Notes: a model not told the origin generated them from the sequence alone. Numbered from the stretch's first letter, positions 16,390 to 24,633 are shown. The stretch: 64,000 bases of DNA from Enterobacter cloacae complex sp. ECNIH7 (GCF_002208095.1 NZ_CP017990.1:2356001-2420000), one strand, 5' to 3'. Numbers and translations are program-made.

Positions 16390-17606
16390 CCGATCCCGTC
16401 TTTGCGTTAGAACCCGATATCCCGCGCAACGTCCGCGTCGCGCGCTGGCTGCTGTTTCGTCTGCTAAGCGGCATTCGCGGCGGCTCGCTCACCCTGCGTG
16501 AAGGGGCGCAGACCTTCCATTTTGGTGAGACGTCCTCCGCGCTGCATGCGGATGTGCAAATTCTTTCTCCCGGCGTCTACTGGCGCGTGTTAACGGGCGG
16601 GAGCCTTGCTGCGGCAGAGGCCTGGATGGATGGCGAATGGGAAACCGCGCACCTCACGCCGCTTCTGGAGCTGCTCGCGCTCAACGGCGAGGTGCTTGGT
16701 CGTCTGGAAAACGGCTTCCGTCTGCTCGGCAGGCCGCTGGAGCGGATACGTCACTGGACGCGGCGTAACTCCCGCGCGCAGGCGCGCGAAAATATTGCCG
16801 CTCATTACGATCTGGGCAATACCTTCTATGCCCATTTTCTGGATCAAGAGCTGCTCTATTCCAGCGCGCTGTTTACTGGTGACGAGCAGGATCTCACGGC
16901 GGCTCAGCGGGCCAAAATGGCGCGCCTGTGTGACCAGCTGGCGCTGAGCCCGGGCGATCACCTGCTGGAAATTGGCACCGGCTGGGGGGCGATGGCGGAA
17001 TACGCGGCCCGTCATTACGGCTGTCGGGTGACCACCACCACGCTGTCGCAGGAGCAATATAGCTGGGCGACCGAGCGGATCGCCCGCGCCGGGCTGCAGG
17101 ATCGCGTTGAGGTGCTGCTCTGCGACTATCGCGACCTCACCGGACAGTACGACAAGCTGGTCTCAATAGAGATGATTGAAGCCGTCGGGCAACGCTATCT
17201 GCCCACGTTCTTCCGGACCTGTCAGGCGCGGCTGCGCCCCGGAGGACGAATGGCGATTCAGGCCATCACCATTCAGGACCAGCGCTATCGCGACTACAGC
17301 AAAAGCGTCGATTTTATCCAGCGCTACATTTTTCCCGGCGGCTTCCTGCCGAGCATTACCGCGATGAACGAGCTGATGACGCGCCATACCGATTTCGTGG
17401 TGCGCAATCTCTTCGACATGGGGCCGGACTACGCCCGCACGCTGGCCCACTGGCGGCAGCGCTTTGTCCACGCCTGGCATGAGATTGAAAAGCTTGGCTT
17501 CGATGAACGGTTCCGCCGCATGTGGCTGTACTACTTTGGCTACTGCGAAGCAGGGTTTAACGCCCGCACCATTAGCGTGGTGCAGCTGACCGCCGAGCGC
17601 GTATGA
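16386..17606 (+). CDS. Cyclopropane-fatty-acyl-phospholipid synthase-like methyltransferase
   Basis: S-adenosylmethionine-dependent enzyme of 406 residues acting on unsaturated acyl chains of phospholipids. The N-terminal lipid-presenting domain covers about 1-130. [25 protein letters not shown] starts at 139, the SAM-binding loop [15 protein letters not shown] is at 193-207, and the family motifs [17 protein letters not shown] and [14 protein letters not shown] follow. It is distinct from the stand-alone cfa gene of enterics because it sits inside the DUF1365/COG2907 operon. In that context relatives methylate dienoic fatty acids on the route to furan fatty acids, or have unknown products. 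Both junctions overlap by 4 bp. Confidence 0.92.
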   Translation: MTDPVFALEPDIPRNVRVARWLLFRLLSGIRGGSLTLREGAQTFHFGETSSALHADVQILSPGVYWRVLTGGSLAAAEAWMDGEWETAHLTPLLELLALNGEVLGRLENGFRLLGRPLERIRHWTRRNSRAQARENIAAHYDLGNTFYAHFLDQELLYSSALFTGDEQDLTAAQRAKMARLCDQLALSPGDHLLEIGTGWGAMAEYAARHYGCRVTTTTLSQEQYSWATERIARAGLQDRVEVLLCDYRDLTGQYDKLVSIEMIEAVGQRYLPTFFRTCQARLRPGGRMAIQAITIQDQRYRDYSKSVDFIQRYIFPGGFLPSITAMNELMTRHTDFVVRNLFDMGPDYARTLAHWRQRFVHAWHEIEKLGFDERFRRMWLYYFGYCEAGFNARTISVVQLTAERV

Positions 17607-18088
17607 AACGCTATATTCAGGTCTTCCTGCTGGCCGTCGCGTTCGATCTCTACTGGGCGCTGGTGGTGCTCTTTCGCGAACAGGGCCTGATTATCTGGAT
17701 CGCTCTGGCGATCCTGGCGTGCCTGCTGTTGCCGCCTGTATACCGTTTTTACGCTATTGGTCTGGCGGCGGCGGGCAGCCTGCTGGATACGCTCTGGGCG
17801 CTGACGGGGCTGATTGCCTTCACGAGCGACTCCCTGATGCCGCTCTGGATGGTGGCACTGTGGCTGATGTTCGCCACCGTCTGGACGCAGCTGACGCGCA
17901 CCACCACGCTACCCGGCTGGCTGCTGACCCTGCTGGCCGCCGTGGGCGGGCCGGTGGCGTACCTGATTGGCGAGCGGCTGGGAGCCATCACATTTCTGGA
18001 GCCGACCTTTATCGTCGTGAGCTGGATGGTGCCGGGCTGGCTGGTGTTGATGCTGTTTTTCCACCTGCTGATGGGGAGACAAAAATGA
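17603..18088 (+). CDS. DUF2878 membrane protein
   Basis: A 161-residue integral membrane protein with about five hydrophobic helices (VFLLAVAFDLYWALVVLF, IIWIALAILACLLLPPVY, LAAAGSLLDTLWALTGLIAF, MPLWMVALWLMFATVW, and a C-terminal FIVVSWMVPGWLVLMLFFHLLM). The pattern YWALVVLFREQG and its place after the methylase identify the DUF2878 family. Function is unknown. Probably it anchors or serves the lipid-modifying enzymes at the inner membrane. It overlaps both neighbours by 4 bp. Confidence 0.88.
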   Translation: MKRYIQVFLLAVAFDLYWALVVLFREQGLIIWIALAILACLLLPPVYRFYAIGLAAAGSLLDTLWALTGLIAFTSDSLMPLWMVALWLMFATVWTQLTRTTTLPGWLLTLLAAVGGPVAYLIGERLGAITFLEPTFIVVSWMVPGWLVLMLFFHLLMGRQK

Positions 18089-18609
18089 GATCTGTGGTTT
18101 TGCTGCTTTGGCTGACGCTGGTTGTTCCGGTTGCCCAGGCCGCCGACTGGCTTGCCTGGCGGAAGGTGGGGGACGCCACGCTCACCTGGGGTCCGTTCAC
18201 GGTCTATACCTCTCAGCTGCGCACCCCGGACGGGCGTTACGGTCGGGATAATCAGGATCAGGCGCTGATTATTACCTATGCGCGGGACATCGATCGCGAT
18301 GAGTTGGTTGAGGCGACCCGCGACCAGTGGCAGGCGCAGGGGATCCTGGCGCAGGAGCCTCAAAGCGAAGCCTGGCTGCGGATGCTCCAGTCCCTTTGGC
18401 CGGATGTCCGCCCGGGCTCACAGCTGGCGTTTGTGCTCAACGATAAGCAGGGACAGTTCTGGTATCGCGCGTCAGCGGCGCAAACATCGTTTATTCCACT
18501 TGGACCGCGTCAGTCGGAAGCGTTCAGCACCCGTTTTCTGGCCATCTGGCTCGATCCCCGCACGCAATATCCTGAGCTGCGTCAGCAGTTAATCGGAGGC
18601 CAAAAATGA
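18085..18609 (+). CDS. Exported chalcone-isomerase-like protein
   Basis: A 174-residue protein with a cleavable signal peptide (MRSVVLLLWLTLVVPVAQA, cleavage after AQA) followed by a chalcone-isomerase-like domain (WLAWRKVGDATLTWGPFTVYTSQL; PGSQLAFVLNDKQGQFWYR; FSTRFLAIWLDPRTQYPELRQQLIGG). In bacteria this fold generally binds fatty acids rather than flavonoids, which suits the operon. It starts within the DUF2878 stop codon, and its own stop overlaps the DUF3833 start. A longer open frame reading into DUF2878 is not used. Confidence 0.87.
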   Translation: MRSVVLLLWLTLVVPVAQAADWLAWRKVGDATLTWGPFTVYTSQLRTPDGRYGRDNQDQALIITYARDIDRDELVEATRDQWQAQGILAQEPQSEAWLRMLQSLWPDVRPGSQLAFVLNDKQGQFWYRASAAQTSFIPLGPRQSEAFSTRFLAIWLDPRTQYPELRQQLIGGQK

Positions 18610-19133
18610 AACGTATCCTGATGATGGCGCTGGCATTCACGATGCTGCTGGCGGGCTGTAGCACTGAAGTGGCCGAGTATCGCCAGCAGGAGCCGCGGCT
18701 TGATATCTTCCACTACTTCCAGGGCAAAACCGAAGCGTGGGGGATGGTGCAGGATCGCAGCGGCAAGCAGATCCGCCGCTTTCACGTTGAGATTGCCGGG
18801 GACGTTATCGGCGATACGCTGACGCTCAACGAGCACTTCGTTTACGACGACGGCGAGAAGCAGCAGCGGGTCTGGCACATCCGCCGCGTGGGGAACGATC
18901 GCTACGAGGGAACGGCAGGGGATATTGAAGGGGTTGCCACGGGACAGTCCGCAGGCAACGCCTTTAACTGGCATTACAGCATGAACGTGAAGGCCAACGG
19001 CAGCACCTGGCTACTGAACTTCGACGACTGGATGTACCTGCAGGATGAGACGCATCTGTTTAATAAAACCGAGATGAAGAAGCTGGGCGTCACCGTCGCC
19101 ACGGTGACGCTGTTCTTTACCCGTAAAGAGTGA
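18606..19133 (+). CDS. DUF3833 lipoprotein, last gene of lipid operon
   Basis: A 175-residue lipoprotein with signal peptide MKRILMMALAFTMLLAGC and lipidated Cys18. Ser-Thr after Cys would favour sorting to the outer membrane. The body (FHYFQGKTEAWGMVQDRSGKQIRRF; GDTLTLNEHFVYDDGEKQQRVWHI; FNWHYSMNVKANGSTWLLNFDDWMYLQD) matches the DUF3833 family, a lipocalin-like fold linked to this cluster. It may carry or sense modified lipids in the envelope, as inferred from context. A dispersed repeat begins six bases after its stop. Confidence 0.9.
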   Translation: MKRILMMALAFTMLLAGCSTEVAEYRQQEPRLDIFHYFQGKTEAWGMVQDRSGKQIRRFHVEIAGDVIGDTLTLNEHFVYDDGEKQQRVWHIRRVGNDRYEGTAGDIEGVATGQSAGNAFNWHYSMNVKANGSTWLLNFDDWMYLQDETHLFNKTEMKKLGVTVATVTLFFTRKE

Positions 19134-19139
19134 TGATGC

Positions 19140-19232
19140 GAGCAGTGAACTATCCCCTCGCCCCTATGGGGAGAGGGTTAGGGTGAGGGGAACATAGGGC
19201 GGCTGTGGTCATTCCGTTCACTTTATGTTCCT
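19140..19232 (+). repeat. Dispersed intergenic repeat, copy A
   Basis: A 93-bp element starting GAGCAGTGAA, containing AGAGGGTTAGGGTGAGGGGA and ending TTCACTTTATGTTCCT. An inverted second copy of 91 bp lies at 38848-38938 with only scattered differences, and the central GAGAGGG-GGGTGAGGG part recurs at 31700-31738. It carries a small internal hairpin (CCCCTATGGGGA region). It is not an ERIC or REP sequence. Confidence 0.75.
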
Positions 19233-19240
19233 CAATATTT

Positions 19241-19696
19241 TTAGCTTCCGGCGCGGGATTTGCTTCCCGAATATATAAAGGCCAGAGCAATCCCCAGGCA
19301 AACAACCGCCCCCAGACGGCTCATCGAAAAGGGAATGGCCGCATTGCCCAGCCAGCCAAAGTTATCAATCAACATACTCATGGCGAGCTGGCCGAATATC
19401 ACCGCCACCGTGGCGACGGCGGTACCGATGCGCTGCACCGCCACGACCATGATCACAATATAAGGCACGCCGAACATCGCCCCGAGGAGCTGCCATTTCG
19501 GCACGTCCAGCAGCGTGACCGCCTGCTTAGGCTCAAAGAAGAAAATGAGCAGGGCGGTCACCAGCGCGCCGACGGAAAACGTCAGAAACGCGCTTTTAAA
19601 TACCCCGACATTGCTGCCGAGCTGCCCGTTAATCGCGGCCTGAATGCTCAGCGTTGCGCCGCCGCAGACGGCCAGAAGAATCATTATCAGCGTCAT
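19241..19696 (-). CDS. YdcZ/DUF606-family transporter subunit 1
   Basis: Small integral membrane protein of 151 residues from the ATG at 19696, with five hydrophobic helices (LIMILLAVCGGATLSIQAAINGQLG; FLTFSVGALVTALLIFFFEP; YIVIMVVAVQRIGTAVATVAVIFGQLAMSMLIDNFGWLG). The motif NGQLG and DNFGWLG near the end place it in the DUF606 branch of the drug/metabolite transporter superfamily. These short proteins often occur as unequal tandem pairs that form a heterodimer. The partner is the next gene upstream, with a 4-bp gap. The cargo is unknown. Confidence 0.88.
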   Translation of the reverse strand: MTLIMILLAVCGGATLSIQAAINGQLGSNVGVFKSAFLTFSVGALVTALLIFFFEPKQAVTLLDVPKWQLLGAMFGVPYIVIMVVAVQRIGTAVATVAVIFGQLAMSMLIDNFGWLGNAAIPFSMSRLGAVVCLGIALAFIYSGSKSRAGS

Positions 19697-19700
19697 ATCA

Positions 19701-20135
19701 TCACCCCTGTGCGACCAGAACCAGTGCCGCAATAATAAAAACCAGCGCCACGATACGTTTTGCGTTTATCTTCCTGTGCGGCGTACCCAGCAGGCCAAAG
19801 TGATCAATGATCAGGCTTTTAAAAACCTGACCAGCCAGAATGCCAATCATCGTCAGAGCGATGCCGATGGTCGGCGTGGCGATCGTCAGAATGACCACGT
19901 AAACAGGGCCAAGCACGCCGCCGAGCAGCTGCCAGCCGGGCTGGGCGAAAAACGACGGGCTGTTACGCGGGCTGAAAAACAGCATCAGCAGAAACGTCAG
20001 CGCGGCGCCGACGCCAAAAATGCTGAACGTCGCCCATAAATCGCCTACTTCTCCCCCTAATGGCCCCAGCAGCCCCGCCTCGACGGAGAGGCCCATCCCG
20101 CCGGCAATCACCAGTAAAATCAAAACAAACTGCAT
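19701..20135 (-). CDS. YdcZ/DUF606-family transporter subunit 2
   Basis: Paralogue of the adjacent gene: 144 residues with VLILLVIAGGMGLSVEAGLLGPLG, an internal transmembrane pair and IGILAGQVFKSLIIDHFGLLG. The shared IDHFGLLG/IDNFGWLG motif shows common ancestry. First gene of a two-gene leftward operon, divergent from a LysR gene across 94 bp, so regulation by that protein is likely. Together the two give about ten helices, the size of a standard single-chain DMT exporter. Confidence 0.87.
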   Translation of the reverse strand: MQFVLILLVIAGGMGLSVEAGLLGPLGGEVGDLWATFSIFGVGAALTFLLMLFFSPRNSPSFFAQPGWQLLGGVLGPVYVVILTIATPTIGIALTMIGILAGQVFKSLIIDHFGLLGTPHRKINAKRIVALVFIIAALVLVAQG

Positions 20136-20229
20136 TAGCTTCCTCCGTTTTCAGGCGAGGAAGATTACGTCGGTAGACCCGTGAGAAAAATGCCATAATG
20201 CAGGAAACACCTTTGCAGGAAATGCATTA

Positions 20230-21162
20230 ATGCCAGATGCCGGAAGCATGAACCTTCGCTCACTGCTGCTGTTTATTGCCGTCTATGAAACGCAGAACTT
20301 TTCCGTCGTCGCGCGACGAGAAGGAATTTCTGCCTCGCAGGTGTCGCGCATTGTTCGTCAGCTTGAGGACGCGCTCGGCCAGCAGCTGTTCTATCGCAAT
20401 ACCCGGGCGGTGATCCCCACGGAAAGCGGGCATCTGTTTATCCGCTATGCCCGGGCGATGGTCGATAACTTCGAAGAGGCGCGTCGTGAGCTGGACGAAC
20501 GTTCGACCGAACCCTCCGGCACGGTTCGCATAAATGGGCCGGTATTTTTTGGACAGAGACACGTTGCGCCCGGCCTGGCAGGCCTGGCCGAGCGTTATCC
20601 ACGGTTAACCATTGAGCTGACGCTGACCGATGACTTTATCGACCCGCACCGGGACGCCGCCGATCTCATTTTCCGCATCGGCACGCTGACGGATTCGACG
20701 TTCCACGCCCGTGTTTTTGGGCAGCAGCGCTACCACCTCGCCGCCTCGCCCGCGTATCTGCGTCAACACGGCGTCCCGACCGATCCGGCCGAGCTGAGCC
20801 AGCACAAATGTCTGGTCTATCGCGGTTCATCCGGGCCTAACCGCTGGCTCGTGCGTCGCAAAGGGGAAACTTGGGTGCATTATCCGGTCGCGCCGCTGAT
20901 GACGTCCAATAATGCGGAATCGCTGCTCATTGCCGCGCTGGGCGGGATGGGGATCGTCCTGTTTCCGGACTGGCTGATTGGCGACAGGCTGAAGCGGGGG
21001 GAGCTGGTTGCCCTTATGCCGGAAATGGCGTGCGCCATCAACACGGAGCAACTTAATATTGCGGCGATCTATCCTAACGCACGTCATCCGCCCCTGAACG
21101 TCAGGGCGGTGATAGATTATTACGTGGCGTTTTTCGGCACGCCGCTCTACTGGCAAACGTAA
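20230..21162 (+). CDS. LysR-family transcriptional regulator
   Basis: A 310-residue LysR protein. Helix-turn-helix in QNFSVVARREGISASQVSRIVRQLEDALGQQLF (about 23-56) followed by YRNTRAVIPTESG and the effector-binding domain. The start at 20230 has AGGAA 9 bp upstream; a second ATG six codons on is also plausible. TAATGC and GCATTA half-sites (20196-20201 and 20224-20229) flank the gap centre and could form its binding region, controlling the divergent transporter pair. The 3' end is only 4 bp from the convergent mesD stop. Confidence 0.9.
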   Translation: MPDAGSMNLRSLLLFIAVYETQNFSVVARREGISASQVSRIVRQLEDALGQQLFYRNTRAVIPTESGHLFIRYARAMVDNFEEARRELDERSTEPSGTVRINGPVFFGQRHVAPGLAGLAERYPRLTIELTLTDDFIDPHRDAADLIFRIGTLTDSTFHARVFGQQRYHLAASPAYLRQHGVPTDPAELSQHKCLVYRGSSGPNRWLVRRKGETWVHYPVAPLMTSNNAESLLIAALGGMGIVLFPDWLIGDRLKRGELVALMPEMACAINTEQLNIAAIYPNARHPPLNVRAVIDYYVAFFGTPLYWQT

Positions 21163-21166
21163 GGGA

Positions 21167-22195
21167 TTACGCGCCGAGCTCCTTGCGGATAATCTCTGCG
21201 CCGGCGCTGAGTGCTTTCAGCTTGCCGTTAGCCACCTGGCGTGAAAGCGGGGCCATGCCGCAGTTGGTTGACGGGTAAAGCTTGTCGGCATCGACGAACT
21301 GCAGCGCTTTACGCAGCGTATCGGCGACTTCCTCTGGCGTTTCAACGGCGTTGGTTGCCACATCAATCGCGCCGACCATCACTTTCTTACCGCGGATCAG
21401 CTCCAGCAGATCCATCGGCACGCGGGAGTTGTGGCACTCCAGTGAGATGATGTCGATATTCGAGGTCTGCAGCTTAGGGAAGGCCTCTTCGTACTGGCGC
21501 CACTCTGAGCCGAGCGTTTTTTTCCAGTCGGTATTGGCTTTGATTCCGTAGCCGTAGCAGATGTGTACCGCGGTTTCGCACTTCAGCCCTTCAATGGCGC
21601 GCTCCAGCGCGGCGATACCCCAGTCGTTCACCTCGTCAAAAAAGACGTTAAATGCCGGTTCATCAAACTGGATAATATCCACGCCTGCGGCCTCTAACTC
21701 ACGCGCTTCCTGATTGAGGATTTTGGCGAATTCCCAGGCCAGCTTTTCGCGGCTTTTATAGTGGGCGTCGTAAAGGGTGTCGATCATTGTCATCGGCCCG
21801 GGCAGGGCCCATTTGATCGGCTTGTCCGTGAGCTGACGCAGGTATTTCGCATCGTCCACGAATACCGGTTTCTGACGCGCAACGGCAGAAACCACGGTCG
21901 GCACGCTGGCGTCGTAGCGGTTACGAATGCGCACCGTCTGGCGATTTTCAAAATCTACGCCGCTCAGGTGTTCAATAAAGGTAGTGACGAAGTGCTGGCG
22001 GGTCTGTTCCCCGTCGCTGACGATATCGATACCCGCGCGGATCTGCTCATCCAGGGACAGGCGCAGCGCGTCCTGTTTACCCGCCAGGAGTTCCTGATCC
22101 TGTAATTTCCAGGGGGACCAGAGCGTTTCAGGTTGCGCAAGCCAGGTCGGCTTAGGCAGGCTGCCAGCCGTTGAAGTCGGGAGCAATGTTTTCAT
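21167..22195 (-). CDS. mesD: Core-MetE methionine synthase MesD
   Basis: Cobalamin-independent methionine synthase catalytic domain of 342 residues, less than half the size of MetE, lacking the N-terminal folate-polyglutamate half. Zinc and homocysteine site features are seen: QFDEPAF (about 176-182), AVHICYGYG with its Cys, and PSTNCGMAPLSR near the C-terminus, giving the His-Cys...Cys set of the MetE family. Immediately downstream of a DUF1852 gene (23-bp gap) in one leftward operon. This pairing defines the MesD/MesX type of folate-independent methionine synthase, which is reported to need MesX and oxygen. The methyl donor is not established by sequence. Confidence 0.9.
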   Translation of the reverse strand: MKTLLPTSTAGSLPKPTWLAQPETLWSPWKLQDQELLAGKQDALRLSLDEQIRAGIDIVSDGEQTRQHFVTTFIEHLSGVDFENRQTVRIRNRYDASVPTVVSAVARQKPVFVDDAKYLRQLTDKPIKWALPGPMTMIDTLYDAHYKSREKLAWEFAKILNQEARELEAAGVDIIQFDEPAFNVFFDEVNDWGIAALERAIEGLKCETAVHICYGYGIKANTDWKKTLGSEWRQYEEAFPKLQTSNIDIISLECHNSRVPMDLLELIRGKKVMVGAIDVATNAVETPEEVADTLRKALQFVDADKLYPSTNCGMAPLSRQVANGKLKALSAGAEIIRKELGA

Positions 22196-22218
22196 AATAA
22201 AAGACCTTTTTTGATGAA

Positions 22219-23193
22219 TTAAAGCGTGTAGTTATCAGACCACTGCTCAAGAATGTGTTGGTAAGGCTTAATGAAGTATTCTTCGGTAAAGCGACCCTGT
22301 TCAATCGCCAGTCGGCTACGCTCTTCCCGGTCATAAACAATTTTGGTTAAGGAGTGATCCTGCTGGTTCAGATCCGGTCGGTAGCACAGTCCCGCCGCCG
22401 AGTTTGCGTTATAAATTTCCGGGCGATAGATTTTCTGGAACGTCTCCATCGTGCTGATGGTGGCAATCAGCTCCAGATCGGTGTAGTCACTCAGCAAATC
22501 CCCGGTAAAGAAGAACGCGAAAGGCGCCACGCTGTTTTCCGGCATGAAATAGCGAACCTGCAGGCCCATCTTCGCGAAGTACTGTTCCGTCAGCGACTCG
22601 CCATCCGGCTGATATTCAATGCCCAGTACCGGGTGCTGGTTACCGGTGCGGCGGTAGGTGTCTTTGCTGGAGACGCTCAGGCAGATCACCGGACCCTTGC
22701 TGAAGTTCTCTTTGTATTCCGGCGAGCTCACAAAGTGGCGGAAAATATTGCCGTGCAGTTCGCCAAACTTTTCCGGAATGCTGAAGTGCTGCTGGTTCTT
22801 GTTGTGTTCCAGCAGGCGCACGCTGAAATCATAATCCCGCACGTAAGAAGAGAAGTTATTTCCGACGATGCCAGGGATACGCTGGTTGTTTTTCTTGTCG
22901 ACAATCGTGGTTTGCAGAATCTCAATGGCCGGGAACGGTTTTTCCGCGCCAATGTTCAAATCGACAGAGATGATTTCCAGCTCAACCGCGTAGCGATCGG
23001 CGTTTGGGTTATCCCAGCGCGCCAGGGCGTTAAAGCGGTTGTTGATCATCACCAGCGTATTGCGCAGGTTTTCCTGACGCTTTTCCCCGCGCGCCAGGTT
23101 GGCAAAGTTGGTGGTCGTACGCGTATTTTCTGACGGGTTGTAATTCTCATCGAAGCAACTGCGCTTAAGGGTATATGTGAAAGCTTTGCTCAT
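22219..23193 (-). CDS. mesX: DUF1852 protein MesX, partner of MesD
   Basis: A 324-residue cytosolic protein of the DUF1852 family, starting MSKAFTYTLKRSCFDENYNPSENTRTTTNFANLARG, which is the family N-terminus. The ATG at 23193 is preferred over one 24 bp upstream, since the extra residues are not family-like and AGGA lies upstream of this start. First gene of the mesX-mesD operon. MesX is required for MesD activity in the systems studied and may supply or deliver the methyl group. Conserved stretches include VELEIISVDLNIGAEKPFPAIEILQTTI and HGNIFRHFVSS. A MetR-like half-palindrome lies about 100 bp upstream. Confidence 0.9.
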   Translation of the reverse strand: MSKAFTYTLKRSCFDENYNPSENTRTTTNFANLARGEKRQENLRNTLVMINNRFNALARWDNPNADRYAVELEIISVDLNIGAEKPFPAIEILQTTIVDKKNNQRIPGIVGNNFSSYVRDYDFSVRLLEHNKNQQHFSIPEKFGELHGNIFRHFVSSPEYKENFSKGPVICLSVSSKDTYRRTGNQHPVLGIEYQPDGESLTEQYFAKMGLQVRYFMPENSVAPFAFFFTGDLLSDYTDLELIATISTMETFQKIYRPEIYNANSAAGLCYRPDLNQQDHSLTKIVYDREERSRLAIEQGRFTEEYFIKPYQHILEQWSDNYTL

Positions 23194-23294
23194 TGTGGTT
23201 ATGCATCCTAAGTTCATGTTGCTAAGAAGTTACCGATGCATAATTTATGCCTGAGCCCGCGGCGCAGGGGAAGTGACTTAATTTCAATGCAACA

Positions 23295-23307
23295 TGAGCG
23301 AAGTTCA
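23295..23307. promoter_or_regulatory. Possible MetR-like site upstream of mesX
   Basis: TGAG-N5-TTCA, one mismatch from the MetR consensus TGAA-N5-TTCA, 100 bp upstream of mesX. It overlaps a perfect GTTCATGAAC palindrome (23303-23312). No clear MetJ box (repeats of AGACGTCT) was seen. Short motif, so chance occurrence is possible. Confidence 0.22.
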
Positions 23308-23343
23308 TGAACAGTGTTGCGCACATGCCAGGATAGGAAGAGT

Positions 23344-23362
23344 AAGGGGCATCGCGCCCCTT
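23344..23362 (-). terminator. Terminator-like hairpin after hcp
   Basis: Stem AAGGGGC/GCCCCTT with a 5-base loop, 4 bp beyond the hcp stop codon on the leftward strand, followed by the pyrimidine tract ACTCTTCCT. Separates the type VI module from mesX-mesD. Confidence 0.55.
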
Positions 23363-23366
23363 AGCG

Positions 23367-23858
23367 TTATGCTGTAGGACGTTCGTTCCAGGCGTCACTG
23401 TGCATGATGTTGCCGTCGACAATGCGCCAGGTGATTTTTTCGTACTGCAGACTTACGCTTTCAACATGGTTCATTTTATTGTTGGCAGCGATCTTCACGT
23501 TCGGCACGCTGCAGTTAACACCCGTAACCTTTACGTTCTCCATCAAGACGGTGTAATAACAGACTTCCTGTCCGGCATCATTGATATGATAGAACTTTAT
23601 TTCAGCGCTTTTAAGCGCCTGACCGGTAGATGCTGCTTTATAGAGATAGGGCGTGGAGCTATCAACTTCCTTTTCAATCCGCATGGATGAGTGTTGACGC
23701 GTGCCGGTGATCTTGCCGTTAGCGCTGTCTACCGGTAGGTTTAGGCCATGACTCAGCCCTATGATCTCAATGCTACCTTCACGGTCCTGAACATCAACGG
23801 AACCTTTAATATCTGCTCCACCATCGTCTTTTAGCCACATGTAGGGAGGAATTGGCAT
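23367..23858 (-). CDS. hcp: Hcp-family type VI secretion tube/carrier protein
   Basis: Hcp of 163 residues (PIPPYMWLKDDGGADIKGSVDVQDREGSIEIIGLSHGL at the start, RQHSSMRIEKEVDSSTPYLYKAASTGQALKSAEIKFYH in the middle), the usual size of the stacked-ring protein of the type VI tube. No other secretion-apparatus genes are in the window, so it is an orphan Hcp. It follows a DUF2778 effector and a small membrane protein in a three-gene leftward operon with a 3-bp gap. Orphan Hcps encoded with a small effector usually carry that effector in the ring lumen and rely on an apparatus encoded elsewhere. Confidence 0.93.
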   Translation of the reverse strand: MPIPPYMWLKDDGGADIKGSVDVQDREGSIEIIGLSHGLNLPVDSANGKITGTRQHSSMRIEKEVDSSTPYLYKAASTGQALKSAEIKFYHINDAGQEVCYYTVLMENVKVTGVNCSVPNVKIAANNKMNHVESVSLQYEKITWRIVDGNIMHSDAWNERPTA

Positions 23859-23861
23859 TCT

Positions 23862-24143
23862 TTATTTCCTTATTTTCTTGAGTAGCAGTGTTGTTAAGCG
23901 ATAAATAACCGTGGCGAGGGTCAGTACAAATAAAATATCGATATTGGTATATGTCTCATATATTGTTTCTGCATTCACGTCGCCATAAATAAAATCACAT
24001 ATAGATGAGGCCACGTCATGATCAAGATAGCGTTCAGCGGGTCCCAATATGCGGCCTACTATAATGCTGATGCATAGAAACCAGACCGTTTTGAATAGCC
24101 TGATGCCCCATTTACGGACAAGTGTTGGTGTAGCCACTTTCAA
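23862..24143 (-). CDS. Probable immunity protein (Tldi1-like) of the T6SS effector
   Basis: A 93-residue protein with two hydrophobic segments, KTVWFLCISIIVGRILG (about 18-34) and IDILFVLTLATVIYRLTTLLL (about 68-88), and a loop between them (PAERYLDHDVASSICDFIYGDVNAETIYETYT). The loop would face the periplasm if both ends are cytoplasmic. It overlaps the 3' end of the effector gene by 32 bp and precedes hcp by 3 bp. Position, size and membrane topology fit an immunity protein that blocks a periplasmic L,D-transpeptidase-type toxin. No family match can be claimed from sequence alone. Confidence 0.62.
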   Translation of the reverse strand: MKVATPTLVRKWGIRLFKTVWFLCISIIVGRILGPAERYLDHDVASSICDFIYGDVNAETIYETYTNIDILFVLTLATVIYRLTTLLLKKIRK

Positions 24144-24633
24144 TCACCTCAACCCAGCCGCGTGCCATCAGTGAACGCATACAGGGAACCTGAATAAGTT
24201 CCGTACTCATCAGAGCATTGCGGATCAATGCGTAATCAGAATCATGGGCAATCGTGATACATCCCTCAGATAGCGTACCCGGATGCAGCCGAAACAAACC
24301 CCGATAGACGTTATCAATCCAGGTGCCATCATCGATACCCCAGTCATCCTTGTATAAAGCAAACCACTCATCGCGGCCAAATTCTGCCCCGGATCTAACC
24401 TTGTTCCACCGATCCTGAACCTTCGCTTTTAACCCTGAAAAGAAACCTCCAGTCCCTCTGTCAACAATCCAGTATTTCCCAGGGGGAATTGGACCTGAGC
24501 CTTTAACAGCACCACATAATCCATTGTTTCTGTAAATTCCCTGCCCGGAATGGGCCATAAACACGCCAACGCCGTGCAGGTTAAAAGGCGCATAGTCAGC
24601 ATCGTTAAGCAGCATTGTTCCTTTTAAGGCCAT
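24112..24633 (-). CDS. DUF2778 L,D-transpeptidase-like T6SS effector (Tlde1-like)
   Basis: A 173-residue toxin-like protein without a signal peptide. The DUF2778 domain spans most of the chain (MLLNDADYAPFNLHGVGVFMAHSGQGIYRNN; GSGPIPPGKYWIVDRG). The catalytic motif is LHPGTLSEGCI, with His117, Ser122 and Cys125, matching the His-x4-Ser-x-Gly-Cys signature of YkuD-type L,D-transpeptidases. Tlde1 effectors with this domain cut or exchange peptidoglycan peptides in the periplasm of competitors. It is first in the operon effector-immunity-hcp. Ribosome binding site AAGGA lies 7 bp before the ATG. An imperfect palindrome (CAACTCA/TGAGTTG, 24696-24720) sits in its upstream region. Confidence 0.83.
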   Translation of the reverse strand: MALKGTMLLNDADYAPFNLHGVGVFMAHSGQGIYRNNGLCGAVKGSGPIPPGKYWIVDRGTGGFFSGLKAKVQDRWNKVRSGAEFGRDEWFALYKDDWGIDDGTWIDNVYRGLFRLHPGTLSEGCITIAHDSDYALIRNALMSTELIQVPCMRSLMARGWVEVIESGYTNTCP

